Below are positions 1 to 9,006 of a stretch of 64,000 bases of DNA, one piece after another. The stretch lies in contig NZ_CP032677.1 of assembly GCF_003627215.1 (NCBI RefSeq), positions 1,121,501 to 1,185,500 on the forward strand, in the 5' to 3' direction. The first letter of the stretch is position 1. Each line of letters starts with the position of its first letter. The notes beneath the pieces are model-generated. The model saw only the letters and a program-made list of their open reading frames with translations. It searched no databases and was not told where the DNA came from. The DNA is from Pseudomonas sp. Leaf58. Lineage in GTDB: Bacteria; Pseudomonadota; Gammaproteobacteria; Pseudomonadales; Pseudomonadaceae. The position numbers and the translations under genes are program-made.

Positions 1-1200
1 GACGGCGGTGGATACCCACTTGTACAAGTACTCGTTGTTGGAATCGTCGCCCATGTACCACACCAGCGGCTTGCCAGCGACGGGCAGGCCTGGGCAGCAG
101 CCTTCATGGCGGAAGCGGCCCAGCGCGGTGCGCTTGGTAGCCAGGGTGCTGCTGTTGTAGGGGTCGATCTCGACGATGTAGCCGTAGGTGCTGGCTTCGT
201 TGCGGTAGTCGTCGAGGGCGCTGGCGCCCTTCGCAGTTACGTCGAAACGGGCGAACTCGTCGGCCACTTCAGTGCTGTCACCAGCAGCGGTTTCCCACTG
301 GTACTGGCCGCTGGAGGTGCCCACACCAATGCGGCGCTGGTCTTCGGGGCGGGTGCCCTTGTTGACGAAGATGCCCGGCCAGTTTTCTTCACAGGTCAGG
401 TAGGTGCCCCATGGCGTGTAGCCGTTGCCGCAGTTGTTGTTGGTGCCGCGGCAGTGGGTACCGGCGGGGGAGTATTTGCTCTTGACGTGCTCGGTGCCAC
501 GCAGCGGGCCGGTGATTTCCATGCGCGAGGCGGTGGTAAAGCGGCGGTTCAACGGGTCGTTGTCGACCACTTGCCAGCGGCCGTTGGCCTTCTGCAGGCG
601 CACCACACCGGCGCCGTGGGCGTTGATTTCCTTGCGCACTTCCTCGACCGGGCGCTTGCCGTTCACATCAGTGGTAGGGCCGGCCGGGTGCAGGGCGGCG
701 GTGTCGATGTATTCGAAGTTGATCGCCAGCAGGCCGTCTTCGGAGCTGCCGTTGATGGGGAAGAAGTGCATGCCGTCGTGGTGCATGCCCATGGCGTTGG
801 CCTGGTCAGCCGAGGTGTTGCTGCCGTCGGACTTCCACGGGTTGCCGTTGCTGTTGATCGGCGTGCCCCATGGCGCCAGCACATAAGCGCTGTAGCCGGC
901 GGCAACCACGCACGCATCGGTGCGTGAGCCTGGGATGGACTGGAAGCCCAGCGCCAGTTTCGGCACTTCCGGTGCTGTCACTGGGGGCTGGGGCACCGGC
1001 GGTTCGCTGACCGGATCATCGTGCTCGGAACCACCACCGTCGAAGCAACCTGTCAGCCCGGTACCGGCGATCATGGCGATGGCGGCGCCCAGGCTACCGC
1101 GCATCACGCTGCGGCGGCTGAGGTAGGCGTCCATTATGGTGGCCATCGGCACGTTGCCGCTGTGGTTCCGCTTCAGGTTGTCGCCGGTATCTCGACTCAT
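1..1200 (-). CDS. PhoX-family (DUF839) Tat-exported phosphatase, 3' end outside window
   Basis: The reverse strand reads 400 codons from an ATG at 1200 to the window edge with no stop, so the C-terminus is missing. The N-terminus carries a twin-arginine signal (SRRSVMRG, Arg29-Arg30, then a hydrophobic stretch) ending in LTGC at 49-52, so the product could be a Tat-exported lipoprotein. Downstream motifs such as CEENWPG, RFDVT, LGRFRHEG and WYMGDDSNNEY are typical of PhoX/DUF839 proteins, which are periplasmic calcium- and iron-dependent alkaline phosphatases. The Shine-Dalgarno is AAGGA, about 8 nt before the ATG. It is transcribed alone, away from the tps locus. A possible Pho box lies upstream. 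The family call is firm; the substrate is inferred from the family. Confidence 0.85.
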   Translation of the reverse strand, partial: MSRDTGDNLKRNHSGNVPMATIMDAYLSRRSVMRGSLGAAIAMIAGTGLTGCFDGGGSEHDDPVSEPPVPQPPVTAPEVPKLALGFQSIPGSRTDACVVAAGYSAYVLAPWGTPINSNGNPWKSDGSNTSADQANAMGMHHDGMHFFPINGSSEDGLLAINFEYIDTAALHPAGPTTDVNGKRPVEEVRKEINAHGAGVVRLQKANGRWQVVDNDPLNRRFTTASRMEITGPLRGTEHVKSKYSPAGTHCRGTNNNCGNGYTPWGTYLTCEENWPGIFVNKGTRPEDQRRIGVGTSSGQYQWETAAGDSTEVADEFARFDVTAKGASALDDYRNEASTYGYIVEIDPYNSSTLATKRTALGRFRHEGCCPGLPVAGKPLVWYMGDDSNNEYLYKWVSTAV

Positions 1201-1251
1201 CAGGGCGTCCTTATGTTGGCTGAGTTAGAGAAAAGCGCGACTTTAGTGGGC

Positions 1252-1273
1252 AAATATGACGATTCATTGGCAG
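1252..1273 (-). promoter_or_regulatory. Candidate Pho box upstream of the PhoX-like gene
   Basis: On the reverse strand two 11-base units lie in tandem, CTGCCAATGAA then TCGTCATATTT. They match 5 and 6 of 8 positions of the PhoB half-site CTGTCATA. A TAAAGT hexamer that could be a -10 follows 6 nt downstream (1240-1245), the geometry expected when PhoB replaces the -35. The region is clearly more AT-rich than its surroundings. The match is imperfect, so this is only a candidate. Confidence 0.35.
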
Positions 1274-1360
1274 AAATATTAAAGCGGGCTTTAAAACAAA
1301 GAGCGATTTCGCATTTATCGCCTGAGCTGATCGGATGGTGAGCGGGTGCCCTGGCAGGAA

Positions 1361-1383
1361 GGCGCGGCCTGACTAGCCGCGCC
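1361..1383 (-). terminator. Inverted repeat just after tpsA
   Basis: GGCGCGGC and GCCGCGCC form a perfect 8-bp stem with a 7-nt loop, 7 nt beyond the tpsA stop codon. No strong T-tract follows on the reverse strand, so termination may be weak or Rho-assisted. Confidence 0.5.
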
Positions 1384-1389
1384 CATGTC

Positions 1390-4300
1390 TCAATTTTTCT
1401 TGCCCTGCACAGTCGAAGCCCACTGCTCGCTGCGGCTATGGCCACTGGTCCTCAATAACCCCAGGTCCAGCGCATTTTCCCCCTCCGCAGCGCCCTTGCC
1501 CTTGGCCAACTCGGCCAATGCCGTGCCCAGGTCCACCGCTGAGTTGGACGCGTCGATCGACAGGTCCCGGCGGTAGTCATTGCCGCTCAGCGTTTCGCGG
1601 GTCACCGAGTGGGCGTCGAGCGCCACATCACCTTTGGCCGACTGCAAGCGTGCACCTACCAGGTGAGCGCTGCCAGCGACTTGCAGGTCGATGCCGTCGC
1701 TACCTTTGAGCGTGGCCTGTTGGCCGACGCTGTCGCGTTGTACCTGCGACACGTCGAGGCTGAACGTTGGCGACAGCCCTGGGTCTGCCTTGCCCAGGGT
1801 GGCACCGGCCTTGTCCTTGACCTTGCCCGCCAATGGTCCGGCCATCGCGCCGACCGCGTTGACGTAACCCTGGGGGTTTTTCTCCTGGCTCAGGCGGGCA
1901 TCGCCGCTCACGCTCAGGGTATCGATGCTGTCTTTGCGGCTGGCGATGCGCAGGTCGCCATCGATCATGCCGCGGATATGCCCGGCCTCCAGGCTGGCGC
2001 CTTCGATGTGGCTGTCGCCGCGGCTTCGCAGGGCGATGCGTTCGGCGCGCAGGTTGCTGGCGTTCCAGGTTTGGTTATCGCGCTTGTCGAGGTCGACCTT
2101 GACGCGGCCGTGCAGGCCGCGGGTGTCGAGCGCGCCCTTGGCCATGTCGAAACCGGCCCCGGCAGTGATGGCGAGGTCGTTGCGGCGCTCCTGGTTAGCC
2201 GACGCTTCCACCCGCATGCCGCCGTTCGAAGCGTCGAGGGCGATCTGTTCGGCCTTGGCCTGCAGGCCTTGCAGATGCACGGCAATATCCTCGCGGGCGC
2301 TGCTGCTCAACGTCAGTTTGCCGTTGCTGACAAACCGGGCATCGACAGCCTGACGGGCATCCTGGTCCTGCTTGCCGTGGCTGAAGTGGCCGCCAATGGC
2401 ACCGCCGTTGGTGTTGCCAGCCTTGACCGCCAGCTCCAGGCCGCCGCCCAGGTTGGTGCCCGTGGCGTGCTGGGTATCGCTGGCGGCCTTGACCTGCAGC
2501 CGGCCGCCGCTGTGTACCAGGATGTCGCCAGTCTTGGCCGCGCGGCTGCCAATGCGGGTGCCTTCAAGCAACAGGTCGCCGGCACTGGTCAGTTGTACCT
2601 GGCCCTTGGCGTCGACTTGGGCCACCTGGGCCTTGCTCTGGGTGCCCAGCGCCTGGCCGTGGTCGAGGTAGCCCCGGCCATCGACACCGGTGCTGCCCGG
2701 GCGGTTGCCGACTTTGGTCCAGGCATTGCCGTCGAGCTGACGAGACTGCTGGTGGGCATGGTCGGTTGCCTGCGGTAATGCCAGCGAACCGGCACTGTGC
2801 ATGACCACGCTGCCTTCGCCGCCATCGATGCGCGCCCCTTCATAACGGCCATCGCTGCCCAACTGCACCTGGATACCCTGTTGGCCATACAGGCTGCCGG
2901 GTACGGCGGTGCTGGCGCTGTCCTGTTTGGCCTGCGAGCCGCCTTTGCCAGCGGCGCGAACATTCAGGTCTTCGCCGGTGCTGGTGTCCAGGCGCGCATC
3001 GCCGCCATAGGCCAGGCGTTGTACGGTAGTAGCCTGGGAGCTCTCGGCGGCCTGCAGGTGGTGTTGCCGGGCGTCGATCTGCAGCGTGCCGGCGTTGGCG
3101 CGCCAGGCTGTGCCTTGGTCGGCGATGCTGTCGGCCTTGACCTCGACTTTGGCCGCGGACAACTCGCTCACATGGGCAAAGCCACGGCGCTGGTTTTCCA
3201 GGCGTTTGAGATGTTCTGCGCTCATGTCTGCGCCAACGCTGGGTGGCGCCATGGCGTCCTCAGGCGAGGCTTGCTGGAAGCGCGCGGCTTCTTCGCCCAG
3301 CACCAGGCGCTCGATGGGGCGGGTAAGGTCGCGGTACTCGACGCTGGCGCCGAGGCTGCCCGCCCAGTTGCTGCGTTGCTGTTCGCGTTCCTCGGTATTC
3401 TGTACGGCCCGGTTGTCGATGGTTTTGGCGGCTACCTGAAGGGTTTTGCCGGCCTCGACGCGCGCGGCTTCGGTCACCAGCTTGTCGCTACCAAGCTTCA
3501 GGTTTCCGCTGGCCTGCAAGGTGCTGCGCTGGACCTTGCTGTCGCGTTCGGTATGCACCTGGCGCGGGTGATGGCCTTCCACCACGCTGCCCAGCCGGTC
3601 GATGCCGCCAGTCACCGTCAAGCCGCCACCGCTGCGTGTGGTGCTGTTGGTCACGTCGCGGTCATTGCGGGTTGCGCCCAGGCTCACCTGTTTGGCCTGC
3701 ACATTGAGGTCGCCGGCGATGGCCGTTACCGTGGAGCCATTGACCTGCAGGTGAGCGCCACTGCCGAGGTGCACCGAGGCGCCCTTGAGCTCACTGGCAA
3801 CCTGATCGCTCGTGCGCTGCTTTTGGCTGGTGGTAGCAACGTCATAGGCCACCCCGGCCGAGTACTGGCGGGACTCGGGTTTGCCATCCTCGGCGTCCTG
3901 GGTTTGCTGGGCGCTGGCGGTGAAGCTGCGTTGCTGCTCGCGGCTTTCACGCTCAGCGACCGCTTGCGTGCTGGCTATCAGCAGGTCGCCTTTGGCGTCC
4001 ACCTGCAGCTGCCCGCCAGCTTCGACCTTGGCGCCCTGGAGGCGCATTTCTTTGGCGCTGGCCAAGCGCAGGTTGCTGGCCGAGCTGACGTCGCTGACCA
4101 GCACCTGCTGGTTACGGTCGGTAGTTTTGCGGTCACTGCCGATCAAGCCGAACAGCTTGCTATCGCGTGCGTGGTCGGTGGACGTGGTGTTGCCATGGTC
4201 TGCCTCGATGGCCAGCGAGCCGTCCTTGCTGTAGAGCACAGCGTCCTGTTTACCCTGCACGGTGCTGCCTTTGATGGTGACCTGGTCGGCTGTCACACTG

Positions 4301-5883
4301 AGCTTGCCATCGGCACTGATACTGCTGCCGGCGACGGCATCGCCTTGGGTATCGTTGCCGTTGCGATCGCCAAAAAAGCTGCCGGACACCAGGTCGCCAC
4401 GGTAATTGCGCCGTGTACCGCGCTGCTGCAGGGTGGTGGTGTCGATGTCCGCCTGCTTGGCCGCGATCAGCATGTCGCCGCGGCTGTGCAAGTTGCTGCC
4501 CTTCACATTGACTGCACCGCTTGCCTTGACCGTAAGGTGCAGGGCATCGAGGGTGCTGCCGCGTGCCGTTTCCTGGTACTGGTCAATGTCGCTATCGCCG
4601 CGCCACAAGTCCTTGCGATGGCGCACCTGCTGTTCGGTGCGCTGGCTGTCGATGCCGGCGATTATGTCCAGGTTGGCGCCGCTGTCGAGGGTCATCTGAT
4701 TGCCTGCTGTCACGGTAGCGGCGACCAAGCGCATGTCGCCGCCGGATTGCAGCAGCACACTGTCGCTGCCCTGTAATTGGCTGCCTTGTTGATTGCGTTG
4801 GCTGGTAGTGGTTTTGCTGTCGTAGGTTTCGCGGGTGACGAACAGAAACTTCTTTTTCCAGCTGTCGCTGTCGCGCTCGATCTGGTCGCGGGCGGTGGCG
4901 TCCAGGGTCAGCTTGTTGCCGGCCCTGGCCTCGATGCGCAATGCTTGCCCATCGATGGTGTCGAGCGTCAGGTCGTCGGTGGCCATTAGCCGCAAGTCGC
5001 CCCGTGTGCTGTGCAGTTCGGCGGGCTGGTCGGCTTTGCCGCCGACCTGCAGGGCGCCGGCCGAGCGGATCTCGACGCCCTCGATGCCGAGCACCTGTGG
5101 CGCCGCCACGCGAATGCGCCCGGCGCGCATGGCACCGAACAGGCTGGCATCGATGCTCGACGGGGTGCCCGGCAAGTGCTCGACAATGTCGCCGCTGGTG
5201 CTGTCGATGCGGTTGCGACCGACGGTGATAGCGAGCGCTTTGCCTGCCATGAGCAGCCCTTTGCTGTCCACTCGCGGGGCAATCAGTTCAAGGGCGCCGT
5301 TGGCGTTGCTCTGGCCGCCCTCGAGCACCTGCAAGGTACCGCTGGCATTGAGCGTGTCGAGGTACTTGAGTTGTTGGTCCTCGAACTGCGGCGTGCCCAC
5401 TACGAAACCGGCTTGGGTGGTGTTGATGAAGCTACCGCCGTTGAGGGTGATGCCGTTGGGGTTGGCCAGGATGTAATCGGCCGGGCGGCCAAAGATTTCC
5501 TGTGGCCCTTCGATCAGCGATGCATTGCGGCTGACCACCTCGTTGAGAATGGTCGCGGCGGCCTGGCCCTGAAATTGTGGGTTGGCTGCCAGGGCGCCGG
5601 CCAGCTCCGAGTGCCCGGCCTGAGTGGCATTGTTCAGCACCACCCCAGGGTGATTGACGTTGTAGTCGAGGAACTGGTTGTGCGACAGCCCGTGGCTGTT
5701 TGGCGCGACGATATCGATGACAGGGACGCCGTGGCCGTCGTTGATCACGGGCGTGCCGCCAGGGCCGCTGGTTGCTTCCAGGCCGCCCTGGGCCAGGGCA
5801 GTGGCGGGGCCGAGCAAGGCGAGGAAGATGGCCCAGCGCAAAGCGTCTGGGCGGATGCACGGTGACTGCGAGAGTGTTTGCAT
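1390..5883 (-). CDS. Filamentous-haemagglutinin-like exoprotein (TpsA of a two-partner secretion system)
   Basis: A 1497-residue secreted protein. It has a signal peptide (about 1-32, ending ATALAQ) followed by the TPS secretion domain: VIDIVAPNSHGLSHN at about 56-70 and the hallmark NPNG at 141-144. The rest is long and repetitive with many GxLxLxAxxxxxxGs-type strands, the haemagglutinin repeats that fold as a right-handed beta-helix. It is predicted to be exported by Sec and moved across the outer membrane by the TpsB encoded just upstream (27 nt gap, same strand), acting as an adhesin at the cell surface. The C-terminus ends in QWASTVQGKKN with no VENN motif, no recognisable CdiA-type toxin domain and no following immunity-sized gene, so I read it as an adhesin rather than a contact-dependent toxin. 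Long open frames on the opposite strand are GC-skew shadows. Confidence 0.88.
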   Translation of the reverse strand: MQTLSQSPCIRPDALRWAIFLALLGPATALAQGGLEATSGPGGTPVINDGHGVPVIDIVAPNSHGLSHNQFLDYNVNHPGVVLNNATQAGHSELAGALAANPQFQGQAAATILNEVVSRNASLIEGPQEIFGRPADYILANPNGITLNGGSFINTTQAGFVVGTPQFEDQQLKYLDTLNASGTLQVLEGGQSNANGALELIAPRVDSKGLLMAGKALAITVGRNRIDSTSGDIVEHLPGTPSSIDASLFGAMRAGRIRVAAPQVLGIEGVEIRSAGALQVGGKADQPAELHSTRGDLRLMATDDLTLDTIDGQALRIEARAGNKLTLDATARDQIERDSDSWKKKFLFVTRETYDSKTTTSQRNQQGSQLQGSDSVLLQSGGDMRLVAATVTAGNQMTLDSGANLDIIAGIDSQRTEQQVRHRKDLWRGDSDIDQYQETARGSTLDALHLTVKASGAVNVKGSNLHSRGDMLIAAKQADIDTTTLQQRGTRRNYRGDLVSGSFFGDRNGNDTQGDAVAGSSISADGKLSVTADQVTIKGSTVQGKQDAVLYSKDGSLAIEADHGNTTSTDHARDSKLFGLIGSDRKTTDRNQQVLVSDVSSASNLRLASAKEMRLQGAKVEAGGQLQVDAKGDLLIASTQAVAERESREQQRSFTASAQQTQDAEDGKPESRQYSAGVAYDVATTSQKQRTSDQVASELKGASVHLGSGAHLQVNGSTVTAIAGDLNVQAKQVSLGATRNDRDVTNSTTRSGGGLTVTGGIDRLGSVVEGHHPRQVHTERDSKVQRSTLQASGNLKLGSDKLVTEAARVEAGKTLQVAAKTIDNRAVQNTEEREQQRSNWAGSLGASVEYRDLTRPIERLVLGEEAARFQQASPEDAMAPPSVGADMSAEHLKRLENQRRGFAHVSELSAAKVEVKADSIADQGTAWRANAGTLQIDARQHHLQAAESSQATTVQRLAYGGDARLDTSTGEDLNVRAAGKGGSQAKQDSASTAVPGSLYGQQGIQVQLGSDGRYEGARIDGGEGSVVMHSAGSLALPQATDHAHQQSRQLDGNAWTKVGNRPGSTGVDGRGYLDHGQALGTQSKAQVAQVDAKGQVQLTSAGDLLLEGTRIGSRAAKTGDILVHSGGRLQVKAASDTQHATGTNLGGGLELAVKAGNTNGGAIGGHFSHGKQDQDARQAVDARFVSNGKLTLSSSAREDIAVHLQGLQAKAEQIALDASNGGMRVEASANQERRNDLAITAGAGFDMAKGALDTRGLHGRVKVDLDKRDNQTWNASNLRAERIALRSRGDSHIEGASLEAGHIRGMIDGDLRIASRKDSIDTLSVSGDARLSQEKNPQGYVNAVGAMAGPLAGKVKDKAGATLGKADPGLSPTFSLDVSQVQRDSVGQQATLKGSDGIDLQVAGSAHLVGARLQSAKGDVALDAHSVTRETLSGNDYRRDLSIDASNSAVDLGTALAELAKGKGAAEGENALDLGLLRTSGHSRSEQWASTVQGKKN

Positions 5884-5910
5884 TTTCTCGTTCTCTTTGT
5901 TGTGGGTGAA

Positions 5911-7593
5911 TCAGATATTCAGCGCCCACTCCACTACCCAGAAGCCGGGCTCCAGTTGTGGGCGATGCAGGTCGCTGGCGTACAGGGCGCGTTGGTAGCC
6001 CAGGCGCAGATGGCTGCCAGGCAGGCTCAGTTCGGCGCCGGCGGTAGCCCCGGCAAGGCGTTGGGAGGGCTTGCCTTTGGCGGTGCGGGCCCAGCCCAGG
6101 TCCAGGCCAACGTAGGGGCGTATTTGCAAGGGTTGGGTCCAGGCGCCGGGCAGCTGCTGGCCGACGGTGTTGCGCCAGACAGCGCTGCTGGCGCCGGAGT
6201 AGGTGCGCAGGCGAAACCCGCGCACAGCCGAGTCGTCACTGGCCAGCAACTGCTCGACGGCGGGTAGCGGGTCACTGCTGTATTGCAGGCCCAGCTCGCT
6301 CTGCCAGCGCCATGGGCGGTCGGCCGGGCCCTGACGCAGGTGCAGCAGGTTGGCGCGGTACTTGCGAAAATCTGGGCGCAAGCGTTCCGCGCCCAGCGGC
6401 GAGCGGTCGGCGCCAAAGGCGTCCACCCCCTGGGCGACTCCGACAAAGCCATTCCACAAGCCACCTTCGAGCCACAGCAGGTTGATACCTGCCTCCACGG
6501 AGACCAGGGTGGGGCTCTGTTGGACGATCACCGCGCCCGCACTGCGGTTGGTCAGTTGCTTGCGGTCCAACCGGGCGCTGGCGCTGAGCATGCCTTGCTG
6601 ATTGCGCCACAGTACCCGTTCGACGCTCAAACCCTGGTAGCGGCTATTGCCGTCGGCTACCTGGTGGCTGTGGGGAAGGGGCGCCTGGTAGCGCAGCTGG
6701 CTGGCGCTGAGCGCGAAGGCCCAGGCACCGTAGGGGACGCTGTAGTACAACGAGATACCTTGGCTTTGCCCAGGCGCATCGAGCACCGTGCTGGTCAGCG
6801 ACAGGCGCAGGTCGTCATTGATGCCCAGCGGGCTGTCGAGGCCGAAGCCAAGGTTCAGGCGGTGGCGCCCGGTCAGCTCGCTGCCGCGGTTGTCGAAGCG
6901 GCTGTCCAGGTGCCAACGCGAGGCCACCTTGTGCGGTTGCAGCACAACCCGGGTGCCCCCCTGCAGTTCGCCGGGCAGCAAGGCGGCCGTCAGGTCATAG
7001 GCACGCAGGCGGTTGAGCTGGTCGAGGCCTTGTTCCAAGGCTGGCAGGTACAACGGCTGCCCGAGCAGGCCGGGAAAGGCGCCGGAGAGCGACAGGGGCA
7101 GCTCGGGGCCGGCCAGCTCGATGGACTCGACGAAACCCTCGACGATGACCAGGTCCAGCGGTGCACCTTGTTGAGGCGGTTGCCGCAGGTAAGGCCGGCT
7201 GGTTGGGTAACCGGCTTGCACGTAGCGTTGCGTGATGGCTTTCAGCAGCCGGTTGATTTGCGCAAGGCCCATGCACGGGCTGATCAGGCTGCGAATGGTT
7301 GGCGCCAACGACGGGTTGGACAGCAGGCGATTGCCGGCCACGCGTACGCCGTCGATGTCCCAGCAGCGCTCGTTGTGCGCAAGGGGGGCGGTGGCGTCGT
7401 GGTTTTCCGCTGGGGAGGGCTGGCGCTGCCAGCGGTCCAGCCGCTGTTGTTGTTCTAGCTGCCGCAGCCCGTGCTGCTGATCGCGCAGTTGCTGGCTGGC
7501 GGGGTCGTCGGCCAGCGCCTGGGGCGCGACCAGTAACACTGATAGGCTGCAGGTGAGCGCCCAACCGGCGCAGAGGCGAATGTGGCACCGCAT
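5911..7593 (-). CDS. TpsB outer-membrane transporter (ShlB/FhaC/HecB family)
   Basis: A 560-residue outer-membrane protein that exports the TpsA product of the next gene. I chose the ATG at 7593, preceded by GCGGGG about 7 nt upstream, over an upstream ATG at 7641, because it gives a clean signal peptide ending PQALA at about 28. Visible parts are a Q/R-rich N-terminal helix region (35-60), POTRA domains beginning with CWDIDGVRVAG at about 77, and a C-terminal beta-barrel. VRGF at about 457 is the conserved L6-loop motif of the Omp85/TpsB superfamily, and the last residues WVVEWALNI fit a terminal beta-signal. The order tpsB then tpsA with a short gap indicates a single operon. Confidence 0.9.
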   Translation of the reverse strand: MRCHIRLCAGWALTCSLSVLLVAPQALADDPASQQLRDQQHGLRQLEQQQRLDRWQRQPSPAENHDATAPLAHNERCWDIDGVRVAGNRLLSNPSLAPTIRSLISPCMGLAQINRLLKAITQRYVQAGYPTSRPYLRQPPQQGAPLDLVIVEGFVESIELAGPELPLSLSGAFPGLLGQPLYLPALEQGLDQLNRLRAYDLTAALLPGELQGGTRVVLQPHKVASRWHLDSRFDNRGSELTGRHRLNLGFGLDSPLGINDDLRLSLTSTVLDAPGQSQGISLYYSVPYGAWAFALSASQLRYQAPLPHSHQVADGNSRYQGLSVERVLWRNQQGMLSASARLDRKQLTNRSAGAVIVQQSPTLVSVEAGINLLWLEGGLWNGFVGVAQGVDAFGADRSPLGAERLRPDFRKYRANLLHLRQGPADRPWRWQSELGLQYSSDPLPAVEQLLASDDSAVRGFRLRTYSGASSAVWRNTVGQQLPGAWTQPLQIRPYVGLDLGWARTAKGKPSQRLAGATAGAELSLPGSHLRLGYQRALYASDLHRPQLEPGFWVVEWALNI

Positions 7594-7753
7594 TGAAGCA
7601 CCCCGCAAATGATGTACGGATTTCGTACTCGTCTGCGGCAATGCTAAAAATTAAGTGCTCGCCCTGGATGCAGTACCCAGCCTAGGCGCTTGTAAGGCTC
7701 GTTCGTGCTTTAGGGTGGGAAGGTTCCTACAGCGTCAGTTGAAAGGCCCGCTA

Positions 7754-8308
7754 TCAAGGCCGAATTTCGATCAACGTCCCGTCCCGTACGAGGTCCCATA
7801 CTTCCTGCATGTCGCGGTTGCGCATGGCAATGCAGCCATCGGTCCAGTCCAGCGTATGGAAGTACCATTCCGGGTAATCGTCGTTGATCGGCGTGCCATG
7901 AATCATGATCATGCTGCCGGCACTCACCCCTTCACGGGTCGCCCGGGCCGCATCGCTGATGTTTGGGTAATTGATGTGCATGGCCAGGTTGAAGCGGTCG
8001 CTTTGCTTGCGCCAGTCCAGCCAGTAGAGGCCCTCGGGGGTTTTTTTGTCGCCTTCGCGTTCCTTGGCGCCCTTGGGCTGTTTGCCCAGCGAGATGCGGT
8101 AGGTTTTCAGCGGCTCGCCACGGCTGATCAGTTGCAGGCGGCGCTCGGACTTGATCACCAGCACCTTGTCGATCAGCGGTTGCATGGCCTGCTGCGAGGG
8201 CGACAGGGTTTGCGCTGCCGGCTGTGGCTTGCGGAGGATGGTCTCGGTGAAGGCCGCCTGGGACACCGAGGTAACGCAAAGGCAAAAAAGGGCAAGCAAC
8301 CAGCGCAT
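7754..8308 (-). CDS. L,D-transpeptidase (YkuD domain), exported
   Basis: A 184-residue protein with a signal peptide (MRWLLALFCLCVTSVSQA) and one YkuD domain. Signature residues are His137 in IMIHGTP and Cys159 in DWTDGCIAM, the histidine and nucleophilic cysteine of this fold. Canonical enzymes have SHGC where this one has TDGC, a variant that seems common in single-domain YkuD proteins. Members act in the periplasm on peptidoglycan tetrapeptides, forming 3-3 crosslinks or attaching or releasing lipoproteins. Which of these this protein does cannot be told from sequence. It stands alone between the tps locus and the Nudix gene, on the same strand as both. Confidence 0.88.
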   Translation of the reverse strand: MRWLLALFCLCVTSVSQAAFTETILRKPQPAAQTLSPSQQAMQPLIDKVLVIKSERRLQLISRGEPLKTYRISLGKQPKGAKEREGDKKTPEGLYWLDWRKQSDRFNLAMHINYPNISDAARATREGVSAGSMIMIHGTPINDDYPEWYFHTLDWTDGCIAMRNRDMQEVWDLVRDGTLIEIRP

Positions 8309-8330
8309 GTAAGGGTATCTCTAAAGGCTT

Positions 8331-8882
8331 CTAGGTAGTGGTCGAGACGTTCATCGGCGGCAGGTATTCATGGCCTATGGGGTAGTGCTGCCCGATGCGG
8401 TCGCGATAGTAGCATTCTAGTGTGCGTGTGACGGTGCGAAAAGCCAGCTCGCCCCACGGCACCTCATGTTCTTCGAAAAGCCGCACTTCCAGGCTTTCGA
8501 CCCCCACAGCGAACCCAAGGTCCGCCAGTTCGGCGCGGAAGAACACATGCACCTGGTTGATGTGCGGCAGGTCGAACAGCTGGTACAGGCTCATGGGCCC
8601 GACCCGCGCGCAGGCCTCTTCGACGGTTTCGCGACGGGCGGCCTGGTCGAGGGTTTCGCCGTTTTCCATGAACCCGGCGGGCAGGGTCCAGAAGCCCCGG
8701 CGCGGCTCGATGGCGCGCCGGCACAGCAGCACCTGGCTGCCCCAGGTGGGCAACACACCGGCAACGATGTTGGGGTTCTGGTAGTGGATGGTCTGGCAGG
8801 CCCCGCAAACATACCGCAGGCGGCTGTCGCCCTCGGGGATGCGTTGAGTGACCGGCTGGCCGCACGCGCTGCAAAATTTCAT
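8331..8882 (-). CDS. Zinc-ribbon Nudix hydrolase
   Basis: A 183-residue protein starting at the ATG at 8882, which has AAGGA 9-10 nt upstream; a much longer open frame exists but its N-terminal part only shadows the divergent gene. An N-terminal zinc ribbon is formed by Cys4, Cys7, Cys26 and Cys29. The Nudix box runs from Gly70 (GFMENGE, then RETVEEACARVG); the usual EExG glycine is replaced by Cys. The combination resembles NudC-like or ADP-ribose/NADH-type pyrophosphatases that cleave nucleoside diphosphates linked to another group. The exact substrate is not predictable. It is divergent from a second Nudix gene starting at 9007. Confidence 0.85.
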   Translation of the reverse strand: MKFCSACGQPVTQRIPEGDSRLRYVCGACQTIHYQNPNIVAGVLPTWGSQVLLCRRAIEPRRGFWTLPAGFMENGETLDQAARRETVEEACARVGPMSLYQLFDLPHINQVHVFFRAELADLGFAVGVESLEVRLFEEHEVPWGELAFRTVTRTLECYYRDRIGQHYPIGHEYLPPMNVSTTT

Positions 8883-9006
8883 GTGGGGTTCCTTTGGCTC
8901 AGGCTTATCTTGGCGCGACAGCCAGGTCACCGCAAGCGCACGGGGCTTGGGTGCTTCGCGGCTTTGGTGCATCATGCAAGGCAGGCCTTGGATACGAGCG
9001 TGCGCA

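Noticed and set aside
1609..4776. Long open frames on the plus strand (389 and 659 codons) opposite tpsA
   Set aside because: They have low-complexity Ala/Gly/Val composition typical of antisense frames in GC-rich repetitive genes and no starts with Shine-Dalgarno sites; tpsA on the other strand has clear domains.
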